A DNA stretch of 64,000 bases from CAZLMW01 sp964560875 (GCA_964560875.1 CAZLMW010000002.1:56748-120747); one strand, 5' to 3'. Positions 1 to 11,239 are shown, counted from the stretch's first letter. Notes: a model not told the origin generated them from the sequence alone. Numbers and translations are program-made.

Positions 1-366
1 CATTGGCGCGCCATCGCCACGCTCGTTTGCCACGATGCGGTGCGATGCGCGCAAGAATGTCCCGTCCCCGCCAACGGTGATCACGAGGTCGGCGGCGCGC
101 GCGATTCGACGCGTGAGATTCTCGACGACTTTGACCGTCAGACCGCGTGACTGCAGGGTCGAAACGACCGTATCGAATGTGCTCACATGCTGTTCGTGAG
201 CCGCAATGATGCGCTCGGCCGGCAGTCCACCACGTCGCAACACGTTGGCCAGTTTGGCGTCCGGTCGAAGGCCCTGCTGTTCAAATGTCGTGGTCTTGCG
301 GACAACAACGACGCGCTGCGGCTTGATTGGAGCGCCCACCTGGTGGGGATGCCGCGCCTGGCTCAT
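1..366 (-). CDS. nadK: NAD kinase, partial (N-terminal part; runs off the window)
   Basis: ATP-dependent phosphorylation of NAD to NADP in the cytosol. Reading the minus strand from an ATG at 366 gives about 122 codons with no stop up to the window edge. The family hallmark is near the edge: VITVGGDGTFLRASH, the conserved GGDGT nucleotide-binding loop, preceded by a Rossmann-like first strand (PQRVVVVRKTT). Only the N-terminal domain is present, so the NAD-binding half cannot be checked. The start overlaps the stop of the upstream histidine kinase (ATGA), implying translational coupling. Family assignment is secure; regulation by the kinase is not implied. Confidence 0.88.
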   Translation of the reverse strand, partial: MSQARHPHQVGAPIKPQRVVVVRKTTTFEQQGLRPDAKLANVLRRGGLPAERIIAAHEQHVSTFDTVVSTLQSRGLTVKVVENLTRRIARAADLVITVGGDGTFLRASHRIVANERGDGAPM

Positions 367-2132
367 GACGGCGGCGTACTGTGTCGTTCCGGGACCTCGG
401 GGCCGAGGTATTCCAGCGGCATGGCGATGCGGAATGTGGTCCCTTCGCCGACCCGTGTGTCGAAGGTCAGCGTGCCGTTGTGGGCCGCGACGATGTTGCG
501 CGAGATGTCGAGGCCGAGTCCGAGGCCCTTTTCGCCCTTCGTCGTGAAGAACGGCTCGAACAGCTGGTCGGCGACCTCCTGCGGAATTCCCGCGCCGTTG
601 TCCGCGAAGTCGATGAGCAGCTGCCCGCCCTGTTCACGCACGCGGATCTCGATCCGTCCGTCGGTGCCGGTCGCGTCCGCGGCGTTGCGGATCAGGTTGA
701 TGAAGACCTGCCGCATGCGGTTTGCGTCCATATCGACAAGCGGCCGATCCAGCGCCTCGAGCGTCGTCACCTTGCTCTTGATGCGCGCATCGCATTTGAC
801 GAAGCGAATCACCCCCTCGAGCACGCGGACGACATCGTGCGGATTGACATCGAAGCGTTTGGGCGACCCGCCAGCGAAGTGACGAATCTCGTCGACCAGG
901 CCGAGGATGCCGCGCTGTGCCTCGAGCATGAGCTCGACCGATTCCTGGATGTCTTCGTCGTCCGGGTAGCTCTTGGCGATCATGTCCGCGAGGATGAACG
1001 GGCTCAGGTGGTTCTTGACCTCGTGGGCGATGCCGCTCGCGACGCGTCCGATGGCCGCCATCTGCTCGTTCTTGATGAGCCGATCTTGCGCCGAAAGCAG
1101 CTGTTCTTGCGCGGCGCGGAGCTCTTGGATCGTCTCTTCACGTTGCTTTTGGAGCGTGTAGTTCTGCATCGCGACGCCGACCGTGGACGCAACGACGGAA
1201 AGCAGGTCGAGGTCGTTTTCGCGGAAGGTCGACAGGATGGAGTTGCTCTCGATCTCCAGCAGCCCGCGGACCTCCTGGCCCACGAGGATCGGCACCGCCA
1301 TCAGCGAGTGAATGTCGTTGAGGACCACGGACTCTGCGCTGGCGAATCGCGCGTCTGTTGCCGCGTCGGATGTGATCACGCCGCAGCGATCGCGGAGCAC
1401 CTGCTCAGCGACCGTCTCGCTCATCTTCACGCGCTGGTTGCTGTCGGTCTTGTCGGAATCGCGCACACGAACGACGAGCGGGACCGGGTGCCCTTCGCTG
1501 TCGAGCGTCGCGATAAAGCCGCGGTCGGCCTTGATCACTTTGAGCACGACACCGAGCGCCCGGGCCATGCCCTCGATCGGATCGTCGCCAAACTGCAGGA
1601 CCTTGCTGATCTCGAAGAGCACCGCGAAGTTGCGGGTCTGCTGAACGCGGAAGTCGACCTGGTTGACGCTTGGCGCCCGGTGTTCGTCGCTCTTGGACGC
1701 GCCGATCGCCTCGAAGTACTCGTCGGCCGGCATCCGCTCGAGGCTTGGCCCCGACTGTCCGCTGATCGGCTTGACGATGTGGGCGGTTGGCCTATCGCCG
1801 GTGAACTCGACCTGCGCGGAGTCTTCGCCGGTGTCGACCGTGATCTCGAACTGGCTGGTGCCGACGCGGACGACATCGCCGCGAAAGAGCTGCATCCGTG
1901 CGACGCGCTTGCCGTTGACGAAGGTGCCGTTGTGGCTCTCGAGGTCCTCGACGAAGAGGTGGCTGCCCTCGGCGTAGAAGCGCGCGTGGCGGCGGCTCAT
2001 GCGCCGATCGGGGATGAAGACGTCGCAGCTTGTTGAGCGACCGATGATCAACTCGGTCTCAATCGAGAAGTTCTTGCCCTGAGCTTCGCCGCTGAGGCCG
2101 GTGAGCGAATGTTGAACGCGATTGAGGTGCAA
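363..2132 (-). CDS. FHA-GAF sensor histidine kinase
   Basis: Soluble sensor kinase of 589 aa. Residues 20-98 form an FHA phosphothreonine-binding domain (IIGRSTSCDVFIPD, SRRHA, NGTFVNG). A GAF domain lies at about 165-325, followed by a coiled-coil linker rich in Gln/Glu (328-355). The HisKA motif GIAHEVKNHLSP places the phospho-acceptor at His370. The ATPase domain has an N box (NLIRNAADA, about 479-487), DNGAG (511-515), FEPFFTTK and GLGLGL (536-541). There is no membrane segment, so it likely reads a cytosolic ligand or a Ser/Thr-phosphorylated partner through the FHA domain. The start is a TTG preceded by a GGAGA Shine-Dalgarno about 8 nt upstream. No response regulator is adjacent; the neighbour is nadK (overlapping), with the mla genes divergent. 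Partner and signal are unknown. Confidence 0.92.
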   Translation of the reverse strand: MHLNRVQHSLTGLSGEAQGKNFSIETELIIGRSTSCDVFIPDRRMSRRHARFYAEGSHLFVEDLESHNGTFVNGKRVARMQLFRGDVVRVGTSQFEITVDTGEDSAQVEFTGDRPTAHIVKPISGQSGPSLERMPADEYFEAIGASKSDEHRAPSVNQVDFRVQQTRNFAVLFEISKVLQFGDDPIEGMARALGVVLKVIKADRGFIATLDSEGHPVPLVVRVRDSDKTDSNQRVKMSETVAEQVLRDRCGVITSDAATDARFASAESVVLNDIHSLMAVPILVGQEVRGLLEIESNSILSTFRENDLDLLSVVASTVGVAMQNYTLQKQREETIQELRAAQEQLLSAQDRLIKNEQMAAIGRVASGIAHEVKNHLSPFILADMIAKSYPDDEDIQESVELMLEAQRGILGLVDEIRHFAGGSPKRFDVNPHDVVRVLEGVIRFVKCDARIKSKVTTLEALDRPLVDMDANRMRQVFINLIRNAADATGTDGRIEIRVREQGGQLLIDFADNGAGIPQEVADQLFEPFFTTKGEKGLGLGLDISRNIVAAHNGTLTFDTRVGEGTTFRIAMPLEYLGPEVPERHSTPPS

Positions 2133-2329
2133 GGTGCCGTCTCCGGGCGAGAAGCGACCCGCCGGACCGCCATTCTAGGACCGCGAAGCGCGCCCCATCA
2201 AGCCGCGAGCCCGTTATCGTCAACTGAAGGGTAACTTTCTTTCGCCTACCGATCGCTGCACTAAGATGCACCCGGGCACCGGTGCCGGACGCGATCGCGT
2301 TACGTGCGCCGGACAAGCGCGGGGAATCT

Positions 2330-3121
2330 GTGAACACGGCCGTAACATCCGGTGATCCGCCGATCCTGCAAGTGCGCGGCCTGCACAAGTCCTTCGGACC
2401 TCATCACGTGCTGCGCGGCGTCGATCTGTCGATCCCCGAGGGGAAGACGACGGTCATCATCGGTGGCTCCGGGTCCGGCAAGAGCGTTCTGCTCAAGCAC
2501 CTCATCGCCCTGCTGCGTCCCGATCGCGGCGAAGTCCTCTTCCGCGGCCGCAACATCCACGAGATGTCTGGCCGCGAGATGATCAAGTTCCGTAGCAAGA
2601 TGGGGATGCTGTTCCAGATGGCCGCGCTCTTCGATTCGATGAGCGTCTACGACAACGTGGCGTTTCCGCTCCGCGAGCATCGCAAACTGAGCGCCGCCGA
2701 AGAAAAAGAGCAGGTTCTCGAGAGCCTGCACGCCCTCGGTCTTGAAGGCATGGAGCGAAAATTCCCCTCGGAGCTGTCCGGCGGGCAGCGCAAACGCGTC
2801 TCACTGGCCCGCGCGACGATCCTCGGCCCCGAGATCATCCTCTACGACGAACCGACGACCGGCCTCGATCCGATCATGATCAAGCAGGTCGACGACATGA
2901 TCGCCGAGACCCAGGCACGCTTGAACGTGACTTCGATCGTGATCTCGCACGACATGGCCAGCACCTTTCGCATCGCCCATCGCATCGCGATGCTCTACAA
3001 GGGCCGCATCATTGAAACCGGCGATCCGGCCGAGCTGCGCGTCTCCGAACATCCCCAAGTGCAACGCTTTATCAACGTCAGCGGCACCGGGCCCCTACAA
3101 CCCGCGGGGGCGACGGCATGA
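2330..3121 (+). CDS. mlaF: MlaF-like ABC transporter ATPase (MCE lipid transport)
   Basis: Cytosolic ATPase expected to power an MCE-type phospholipid transporter of the inner membrane. It has Walker A GGSGSGKS, a Q-loop (MLFQMAALF), signature LSGGQRKRVSLARA, Walker B IILYDEPTTGLDP and a switch His (VISHD). The sequence between Q-loop and signature (SVYDNVAFPLREH) is typical of MlaF/MceG. I chose the GTG at 2330 (263 aa) because GGGGA precedes it; an in-frame GTG at 2282 would add 16 residues of poor character. It overlaps the downstream MCE gene by ATGA. The permease (MlaE) that normally sits beside it is absent from this window. Confidence 0.9.
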   Translation: MNTAVTSGDPPILQVRGLHKSFGPHHVLRGVDLSIPEGKTTVIIGGSGSGKSVLLKHLIALLRPDRGEVLFRGRNIHEMSGREMIKFRSKMGMLFQMAALFDSMSVYDNVAFPLREHRKLSAAEEKEQVLESLHALGLEGMERKFPSELSGGQRKRVSLARATILGPEIILYDEPTTGLDPIMIKQVDDMIAETQARLNVTSIVISHDMASTFRIAHRIAMLYKGRIIETGDPAELRVSEHPQVQRFINVSGTGPLQPAGATA

Positions 3122-4791
3122 AGGAACTGCGCGCGACCGTATTGGTTGGCCTGCTCGCGATTGTCAGCGTCGGGCTTGTCATCCTCGGCGTCGTCAACGT
3201 TGGCAAGGGACCGGGGGACTCCGAGCACACCTATGTCATCGCCGCCATGTTCGACGACGCGACCGGCGTCGCGAAGGGCACCAAGGTCACGATCGCGGGG
3301 TATCCCGTCGGCCACGTGGTCGGCGTCAAGCTCGACGGGGATAAGGTTCGCGTCGCGCTCCGGCTCATCAACGAGGTGCGGATGTACAGCGGCAAGAGGG
3401 GGCCCGACGGCGCTTTGGTGAACGCCGCGACCGTCACACGCCTGCAAGCTTCTCTGCTCGGCGACTACTACCTCGAGGTGACGCCCGGTCACGCCGGCAA
3501 GCTGCTCGGACCGCAGGACATGATCCCCATCGTGGTCACGACGACGGCGGTGGACGCGACGCTGCAGAAGCTGGAAACGGCGGCGACCATCCTGCCGAAG
3601 ATCGATCAAATCGCGGCCGACATCGGCAAGATCACAGCCAACGCCGCGCAGGTCTTCGGCGGCAAAGAGGGCGGCGCAAAGTTTGAAAACCTCGCCGACA
3701 ACCTCGTCACGACCAGCAAGAACCTCGCGACGACGTCCGACCTTGTGCGCAGACGTCTCGAGACCGGGCCGCTGGCCGCCGGCAAGGAATTCGACGAGTC
3801 GATCAAGAACCTCAACTTGTTTGCGACGCAGGCCGCCGAGATCGGGCGCCAAGCTGCGGTGATCCTCGCTCGTGCTGGCAACGGAGCCGTGCGGGGCATA
3901 GAGGACTTCGAGCAGATCGCCAAGACGGTTAAGCAGGTCGTCGGGTCCAACGCCAAGGACGTCGACTCCACCGTCGGCAACCTGGCGGCGACGCTCAAGA
4001 AGCTGCAGACCACGCTCGACCGCGCCGACCGGGTGATGGCCAACCTGGAGGTCATGACGGAGCGCACCAAGGCCGGCGAAGGAACGGTGGGTCGGCTGCT
4101 CACGGACGACAAGATCGCCAAAGACACCGAACGCATGGTCGCCGGCGCGCGCGAGCTGGTCGAACGCTTTACGGGAGGCGACACCGGCATCGACTTTCGG
4201 ACGATGTACTACGCAGGGTTTTCCGACAGCGACGCCAACACGCCGGACCATGAAAAGCCGAATCGCTGGCGCACGCAGCTCAACTTCCGCATCCAGCCGA
4301 GTAAAGAGAAGTACTACCTGCTCGGCATCAGCACCGACATCCGCCGGGCTCCGGGGCAGACCGTCACGACGATGCGCAAGGACGCGGCCGGAAAGGTCGT
4401 CGAGCAAGAGGTCGTCGTCACCAACATGGACGACATCAAGTTCAACTTTCAGTACGCGCGCCGGTTCGGCTTCGTGGCCCTGCGCGGTGGCCTGCTCGAG
4501 TCGCGGGCGGCGATCGGCTTTGACCTGTTCGCGTTCAACGACAAGATCGAGTTCGGTACGGACGTGCTGCGATTCACCGAAGACAAGATCACCGAAGACG
4601 TTCCAGCCGTCACGCTGCGGGTGCGCTCGCGGCTGCTGTGGCACTTCTTGCCGTTCGCTTACGTCATGGTCGGCGGCGACGAGCTGTTGGTTCCCAGCCG
4701 ACGCGATGTGTTCTTCGGGCTCGGGATCAACTTCACCGACAACGACCTGATCCTGCTCTTCGCGTCGTCGCCAGCGGTCCGATTCAACTAA
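3118..4791 (+). CDS. MCE (MlaD-like) protein with long helical stalk and beta-rich C-terminus
   Basis: 557 aa. One N-terminal membrane helix (about 7-28), then an MCE domain (about 35-125; ATGVAKGTKVTIAGYPVG is typical) that should form a periplasmic ring binding lipid. A long amphipathic helical region follows (about 145-350) containing repeated LA/TTS and NLAATLKKLQTTLDRAD segments, as in tunnel-forming MCE proteins. The last 200 residues (358-557) are unlike MlaD: alternating hydrophobic/polar strands with many aromatics, ending in FFGLGINFTDNDLILLFASS, which looks like an outer-membrane-type barrel or sheet. MlaD of enteric bacteria is about 180 aa. The ATPase is directly upstream with overlapping codons. 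The barrel reading is inference from strand pattern only. Confidence 0.88.
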   Translation: MKELRATVLVGLLAIVSVGLVILGVVNVGKGPGDSEHTYVIAAMFDDATGVAKGTKVTIAGYPVGHVVGVKLDGDKVRVALRLINEVRMYSGKRGPDGALVNAATVTRLQASLLGDYYLEVTPGHAGKLLGPQDMIPIVVTTTAVDATLQKLETAATILPKIDQIAADIGKITANAAQVFGGKEGGAKFENLADNLVTTSKNLATTSDLVRRRLETGPLAAGKEFDESIKNLNLFATQAAEIGRQAAVILARAGNGAVRGIEDFEQIAKTVKQVVGSNAKDVDSTVGNLAATLKKLQTTLDRADRVMANLEVMTERTKAGEGTVGRLLTDDKIAKDTERMVAGARELVERFTGGDTGIDFRTMYYAGFSDSDANTPDHEKPNRWRTQLNFRIQPSKEKYYLLGISTDIRRAPGQTVTTMRKDAAGKVVEQEVVVTNMDDIKFNFQYARRFGFVALRGGLLESRAAIGFDLFAFNDKIEFGTDVLRFTEDKITEDVPAVTLRVRSRLLWHFLPFAYVMVGGDELLVPSRRDVFFGLGINFTDNDLILLFASSPAVRFN

Positions 4792-4826
4792 CCCGGTCGC
4801 CTATGTGGTCGACCCTGCGAAGGCGA

Positions 4827-6017
4827 TCAATCCACTCGGAGTTCGGCGAGCGCGATCGCCACGAGCTTGGCGCGTTCGATGACGCTGTGCAGCTTGATGC
4901 GCTCGTTGAAGGTGTGCACGCCTTCGCCCACTGGGCCCAGAGCGTCGACCGTCGGGATGCCGAGCGCCGCCGTGAAGTTCGCGTCGCTGCCGCCGCCTGT
5001 GTCTTCCGACTCGAGATCCACGTTGAGGTCTGTCGCCACGTCGAGAAAGTGCTGCACGAGCGCATCAGAGCCCTCGAATCGTCGCCACGGCGGTCGCCCG
5101 ATGCCGCCGCGCGCCGTGACCGTGATGCCGTCGCCCGAGAGCTCCGTGCAGATTTCGGCGATGGCGGTCTCGAGGCGCGGTCCTTCTGCGGCGTCGCGAA
5201 TGCGGCAGTCCACCTCACAGTTGGCCGAGTCCGGCACAGTGTTGCGTTTGGTGCCGCCGCGAATGGTGCCGACGTTGAGCGTGGTGCCGATGCTGTAGTC
5301 CGTCAGTTGCGCGATCTTGTCGACGGCGCGGGCGAGGGCGACGATCGCATTGCGTCCTTCCTCGTGGTGCATACCGGCGTGTGCCGCGCGTCCCTCTGCC
5401 TGCACGAAAAAGCGCCCGACCCCTGCTCGTGACGCGACGATAGCGCCGGTCTTGCGGCCCACTTCGAAGTCCAGGCAGACGTCGCGGCCGGCGGCAAGCT
5501 CTTCGATCAATTCGCGCGATGTGGGCGATTGGATCTCCTCGTCGGCGTTGTGCACGGCGATGACATCGAGCTGGTCGAGGACTTTGACGTGGTCCAGCGC
5601 TTCGAGCATCGCGCCTGCAACGACGAGGCCGCCTTTCATGTCGCCGACACCCGGGCCCTTCGCCCACTCACCCTCGAGGCTGAACCCCAAGAACGTGGTG
5701 TCGCTGTCGAAGACAGTGTCGAAGTGGCCGAGGATTAGCACCCTGGGCGGGCGATGGCCGTTGTGGAACCGGGCCGGACGCCGCGCGACCAGGTGGATCA
5801 TGCCGTGGCCGCGGTTGACGCGTTCACACTGAAAGCCCAGCAGCTTGTAGACGCGTTCGAGCATCGCGACACAGGCGAGACGTCCGTCGGCGTTGTCGAT
5901 GCCGCTGTTGGTGTCCACAAGTGCTCGCAACCGGTCGACGTAGGTCTGCTCGCGGCGCTCGAGGTAGCCGATCATCTTGTTGCCCACCAACTGGGCGCGT
6001 TCGCGGGAAAGCGGCAT
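4827..6017 (-). CDS. M20-family metallopeptidase (carboxypeptidase G2/ArgE type)
   Basis: Probable cytosolic zinc hydrolase of an amide or peptide bond, 396 aa. Metal-site motifs are in order: LGHFDTVFD (His and Asp ligands), GVGDMKGG (bridging Asp region), NADEEIQSP (catalytic Glu and Glu ligand), a later DFEVGR, and a C-terminal His in GEGVHTFNER. The dimerisation domain lies in between (GRAAHAG, GGTKRNTVPD). The GGGSDANF segment resembles carboxypeptidase G2-like members more than DapE. No signal peptide. It is the last gene of the minus-strand mdh-sdh-yaeQ run. Substrate cannot be named from sequence. Confidence 0.88.
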   Translation of the reverse strand: MPLSRERAQLVGNKMIGYLERREQTYVDRLRALVDTNSGIDNADGRLACVAMLERVYKLLGFQCERVNRGHGMIHLVARRPARFHNGHRPPRVLILGHFDTVFDSDTTFLGFSLEGEWAKGPGVGDMKGGLVVAGAMLEALDHVKVLDQLDVIAVHNADEEIQSPTSRELIEELAAGRDVCLDFEVGRKTGAIVASRAGVGRFFVQAEGRAAHAGMHHEEGRNAIVALARAVDKIAQLTDYSIGTTLNVGTIRGGTKRNTVPDSANCEVDCRIRDAAEGPRLETAIAEICTELSGDGITVTARGGIGRPPWRRFEGSDALVQHFLDVATDLNVDLESEDTGGGSDANFTAALGIPTVDALGPVGEGVHTFNERIKLHSVIERAKLVAIALAELRVD

Positions 6018-6080
6018 GAAAGGCCTCGTTGCTGAGCGGGACGATGGTTTGAAAGGACACGGCGGACCGCGGCGGCAGGG

Positions 6081-6626
6081 TCAGGCGAGCGCTTGGAGCG
6101 AACCGGACAGCGACTCACCGTCGCACTGCAGGTAGAGCTCGCCCTCGGTGATCGTGGCGTCCCATTGCATGTTGCGGTTGCCGATGCGTTCGAGGTCGGT
6201 CATCAGCTGCTCACTGACGCGGAACCGTTCGATACGGCCGGGATTTCGCGGCTTTGCGCTGCGCAGGGCGTGGGCGAACGAGTCGGCCTCCTCGTCATCG
6301 GCGAACAGCACTGCGACCCGAGCGTCCTTGTGGTGGTTCAGCGCGCGGGTGATCCGCTTGATGGGCGGCGCGCCCGCCTCTCCCCAGAACTGCACGGTGC
6401 CCACGAGGTTGGTGCCGATCACGTCAGGGCGCGCTTTGTCGGTCCAGCCGCCGCCGTCCTCGAGCCGGTCGTCAAAGAAGAATACCCACATCAGGAAGCG
6501 CAACAGGATGTGCTGGTCCGGTTCGTCGGGGTGCTGAGCGAGGATGATGGTGCGTTCGCCGTAGACGTTGCGGTCCAGGTCGCTCAGGTTCAGCCGCACC
6601 TGGCAGCGAAAAGGACGGCCGCTCAT
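6081..6626 (-). CDS. yaeQ: YaeQ family protein
   Basis: 181 aa, the normal length for YaeQ, a small widely distributed PD-(D/E)XK-fold-related family of unsettled function. Diagnostic features are VRLNLSDLDRNVYGERTIIL at the N-terminus, an alternating HPDEPDQHILLRFL helix, an IKRITRALN segment and the C-terminal NRNMQWDATITEGELYL. It lies 33 bp downstream of sdhB and 63 bp upstream of the peptidase gene, on the same strand, so it is probably co-transcribed. No strong Shine-Dalgarno is seen before the ATG. Family assignment is from recalled E. coli YaeQ sequence features. Confidence 0.8.
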   Translation of the reverse strand: MSGRPFRCQVRLNLSDLDRNVYGERTIILAQHPDEPDQHILLRFLMWVFFFDDRLEDGGGWTDKARPDVIGTNLVGTVQFWGEAGAPPIKRITRALNHHKDARVAVLFADDEEADSFAHALRSAKPRNPGRIERFRVSEQLMTDLERIGNRNMQWDATITEGELYLQCDGESLSGSLQALA

Positions 6627-6659
6627 GGTGTGGGCATCGTGTTCATGGTGGAGGCGCGC

Positions 6660-7406
6660 TCACCCGCGTCGCAAAGACGCTGCGAGGTAGTCGCGATTGA
6701 GCTGCGCGATCGCCTCGACGCTGATCTCCTTGGGACACGCCGCCGAACACTCGTACTGGTTGGTGCAGCCACCAAATCCTGCTTCGTCCATCGTCGCGAC
6801 CATGTTCAGCACACGTTCGTCGCGCTCAGCCTGGCCCTGCGGGACGCGGGCGAGGTGGCTCACCTTGGCGCCAACAAAGAGCATCGCTGACGCGTTCTTG
6901 CAGGCCGCGACGCACGCACCGCAGCCGATGCACGCGGCGAAAAGGAACGCATCGTCCGCGTTGTCCTTGGGCACCTGGGTGGCGTTGGCGTCGGGGGCTG
7001 AGCCGGTGCGGACCGAGATGTAGCCGCCCGCTTCGATGATGCTGTCGAACGACGTTCGGTCCACGACGAGGTCCTTGACGACCGGAAACGCCGCCGCTCG
7101 CCACGGCTCGATGGTGATGGTGTCGCCATCTTTGAATGTGCGCATGTGCAGCTGGCACGTCGTCGTGCCGGAGTCGGGGCCGTGTGGGCGTCCGTTGATC
7201 TGCAGCGAACACATGCCACAGATGCCCTCGCGGCAGTCGTGGTCAAACGCGATCGGATCCTGGCCCTGCGCCTCGAGGCCTTCGTTGACGACGTCGAGCA
7301 TCTCCAGGAAGGACATGTGCTCGGAGACGTCGTTGGCCGGGTAGTCGACGAAATCTCCGCTGGAGTTGCCGTCGGGCTGTCGCCATACCTTGAGCGTCAA
7401 GTTCAT
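6660..7406 (-). CDS. sdhB: Succinate dehydrogenase iron-sulfur subunit
   Basis: Electron-transfer subunit of complex II, 248 aa. The [2Fe-2S] site is C58, C63, C66 and C84 ([16 protein letters not shown]). The second domain has C159-x2-C162-x2-C165-x3-C169 ([12 protein letters not shown]) and C214, C220, C224, supplying the [4Fe-4S] and [3Fe-4S] clusters. The ATG at 7406 is preceded by GAGGTGAGGG, a clear Shine-Dalgarno; an in-frame ATG 30 bp upstream lies before that site and is rejected. Gene order sdhC-sdhA-sdhB matches epsilon- and delta-type quinol:fumarate reductase/succinate dehydrogenase operons, so direction of catalysis is not fixed by sequence. Confidence 0.96.
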   Translation of the reverse strand: MNLTLKVWRQPDGNSSGDFVDYPANDVSEHMSFLEMLDVVNEGLEAQGQDPIAFDHDCREGICGMCSLQINGRPHGPDSGTTTCQLHMRTFKDGDTITIEPWRAAAFPVVKDLVVDRTSFDSIIEAGGYISVRTGSAPDANATQVPKDNADDAFLFAACIGCGACVAACKNASAMLFVGAKVSHLARVPQGQAERDERVLNMVATMDEAGFGGCTNQYECSAACPKEISVEAIAQLNRDYLAASLRRG

Positions 7407-7457
7407 TTTGCCCTCACCTCGTCCTGGGTTCCGCAAGCTGTCGCCGTGAAAGGTCGA

Positions 7458-9377
<1,920 letters not shown>

Positions 9378-9487
9378 CGCATTGTCTCGCTGTGGGCTGC
9401 TGGGCCTCGGTTGCTGGCCCTTTTTGCTGGCCTCGTTGATGTGCGTTCGCTGCGGGGGGACGCGCTGCGCCCGGTCGCCCGTGTCGC

Positions 9488-10216
9488 CTAGTTGTGCATT
9501 CCGACCAGGAACCACAGCGGTATGGAGACGTTGCCCGCGATGACGACGACCGCGATGGTCGGGCCGATCTTGTCCACAAGGTCCTTGTAACCGCCCGTTC
9601 GCCAGCCAAGGGTCTGGAACATGCTGCTCGCCGCGTGGTGCAAGTGCAGGCCGAGCAACACGTTCGCGACGATGTACAGCCCCGCCACCAACGGCTGCGA
9701 GAAGCTGGCGGCGACCATGTTGTACACGTCGTGGTACTTCACGCCGTTGACCGTCACGAACTGGGTGAACGCGCCCGCATCGACGATGCCGAGTGTGAAA
9801 TGCGCGAGGTGGTAGAGCAGGAAGAAGAGGATGACGAGCCCGGACAACAGCATCAGGTAGCTGGTCTTGCTGGCTTGCAGGTTCTCCTTTTGACCGTACT
9901 GAACGGGCCGGGCGGCAGCGTTGCGTGCGGTGAGCTTCTTGGCCGCCACGATGTGCAGCACGATCATCACGAGCAGCCCGCCGCGCGCGATCCAGAGCAA
10001 GCCGCCCATGCTTTGGAGTGTGTACGCGTACTTGTTGATCGGGTGCAGCCCATCGGCGGGCATGGGCAGCATCGCTTGCAGGTTGCCGGCCATATGCCCA
10101 ACAACGAAGCCGACCATCGCCAGACCGGTCACGGCCATCACGAATTTCAGGCCGATGGTCGAGTCGAGGAGCCGCTTGGCGATCATCATCTTGCCGCCGG
10201 CGGTGGCTGTGCTCAT
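9488..10216 (-). CDS. sdhC: Succinate dehydrogenase cytochrome b558 subunit
   Basis: Membrane anchor and quinone site of complex II, 242 aa with about five transmembrane helices: [22 protein letters not shown], a helix at [37 protein letters not shown], one around [23 protein letters not shown] and a last at [20 protein letters not shown]. Several histidines in the helices (GHMAGN, LHIVA, YHLAHF, LHLHHA) can ligate two haems, as in the Bacillus/Wolinella single-subunit type; no sdhD is needed or seen. The start at 10216 is fixed by GGGAGG just upstream. Confidence 0.93.
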   Translation of the reverse strand: MSTATAGGKMMIAKRLLDSTIGLKFVMAVTGLAMVGFVVGHMAGNLQAMLPMPADGLHPINKYAYTLQSMGGLLWIARGGLLVMIVLHIVAAKKLTARNAAARPVQYGQKENLQASKTSYLMLLSGLVILFFLLYHLAHFTLGIVDAGAFTQFVTVNGVKYHDVYNMVAASFSQPLVAGLYIVANVLLGLHLHHAASSMFQTLGWRTGGYKDLVDKIGPTIAVVVIAGNVSIPLWFLVGMHN

Positions 10217-10252
10217 CTTTTCCTCCCGCATGGATGGACGGGACCGTTGCGT

Positions 10253-11239
10253 CTAGAGCAGGTCTTTGACGGTGTCTTGCTCGCTCATCAATTCGTTGAC
10301 CGAAGCGTCGAGTTTGGCGCGTGCCCAATCGGTCATCGGCAGGTCCTGCACGACGCTGTGGCCGCCCTTGCCGTCGCTGCGGACCGGGAACGAGCAGATC
10401 AGGCCTTCGGGAACGCCGTAGCTACCGTCCGAGCAGATCGCTGCCGAGAACCAGTCGCCGTCGGCGGTGGCGGTCTCGAATGAGCGGATGTGATCGATGG
10501 CGGCGGACGCGGCGCTGGCAGCCGAAGACTTGCCGCGCGCCTGGATGATCGCCTTGCCGCGCTGCTGAACCGCCTTGATGAAGTCGTTCTGCAGCCACTG
10601 CGTGTCGGTGATCACCTCGCTGACCGGCTTGCCGTTGATGCGCGCGTTCTCGAAGTCGGGGTATTGCGTGGCGCTGTGGTTGCCCCAGATGGTGACGCGG
10701 CTGATGTCGGCGTTGGTCACACCGGCCTTGGCCGCAAGCTGGGCGACGGCGCGGTTCTGGTCGAGCCGCGTCATCGCGTGGAAGCGGTCGTTGGGCACGC
10801 CTTTGCAGTTGCTCGCGGCGATCAGCGCGTTGGTGTTGCAGGGGTTGCCGACGACGAGGACTCGCAGGTCGGACGCGCCGCGCTCGAGCGCCTTGCCTTG
10901 TCCCGTGAAGATCGGCCCGTTGCCGAGCAGCAAGTCGCCGCGAAGCATGCCGGGGCCGCGGGGTTTGGCGCCGACGAGCACCGCCCAGTTGGCGCCTTCG
11001 AAGCCTTCGTTCGCGTCGCCTGTGACGTCGATCCCGGCGAGGGTCGGGAAGCCGCAGTCCATCAACTCCATCGCGACGCCTTCGGTGGCCTTTTGAACGG
11101 CCTCGATCGGCAGGTCGACGAGCTTGAGGTGAACCTTGCGGTCGGGGCCAAATGTCTCACCGGAGGCCAAGCGGAACAGCAGATTGTAACAAATCTGTCC
11201 GGCTGCTCCGGTAACAGCGACGGTGACGGTGTTCGACAT
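10253..11239 (-). CDS. mdh: Malate dehydrogenase
   Basis: Oxidises malate to oxaloacetate with NAD in the TCA cycle, 328 aa. The nucleotide-binding loop [16 protein letters not shown] is N-terminal, with KLVDLP ending strand 2. Substrate arginines sit in [24 protein letters not shown] precedes the conserved MTRLDQNRA; the catalytic His is in [12 protein letters not shown]. The GDWFSAA and [12 protein letters not shown] motifs identify the cytosolic/MDH-2 subgroup rather than the LDH-like MDH. The start is the ATG at 11239 with GGAG about 8 nt upstream. It precedes sdhCAB with 36 bp between stop and sdhC start, so a TCA operon is likely. Confidence 0.96.
   Translation of the reverse strand: MSNTVTVAVTGAAGQICYNLLFRLASGETFGPDRKVHLKLVDLPIEAVQKATEGVAMELMDCGFPTLAGIDVTGDANEGFEGANWAVLVGAKPRGPGMLRGDLLLGNGPIFTGQGKALERGASDLRVLVVGNPCNTNALIAASNCKGVPNDRFHAMTRLDQNRAVAQLAAKAGVTNADISRVTIWGNHSATQYPDFENARINGKPVSEVITDTQWLQNDFIKAVQQRGKAIIQARGKSSAASAASAAIDHIRSFETATADGDWFSAAICSDGSYGVPEGLICSFPVRSDGKGGHSVVQDLPMTDWARAKLDASVNELMSEQDTVKDLL

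Noticed and set aside
381..2036. Long plus-strand open frame opposite the histidine kinase
   Set aside because: It is antisense to a gene with full FHA, GAF and kinase motifs, shows no family motif and has the composition of a GC-rich shadow frame.
2262..2267. TAAGAT as -10 box of the mla promoter
   Set aside because: No acceptable -35 at 16-18 nt upstream, so I did not list it.
2995..4644. 549-codon minus-strand frame opposite the MCE gene
   Set aside because: Antisense shadow of a clear MCE protein; Asp/Arg/His-rich with no recognisable domain.
9378..10328. N-terminal extension of sdhA giving a 956-residue protein
   Set aside because: The extra part is Arg/His-rich, lies over sdhC in another frame, and the standard SdhA start is at 9377.
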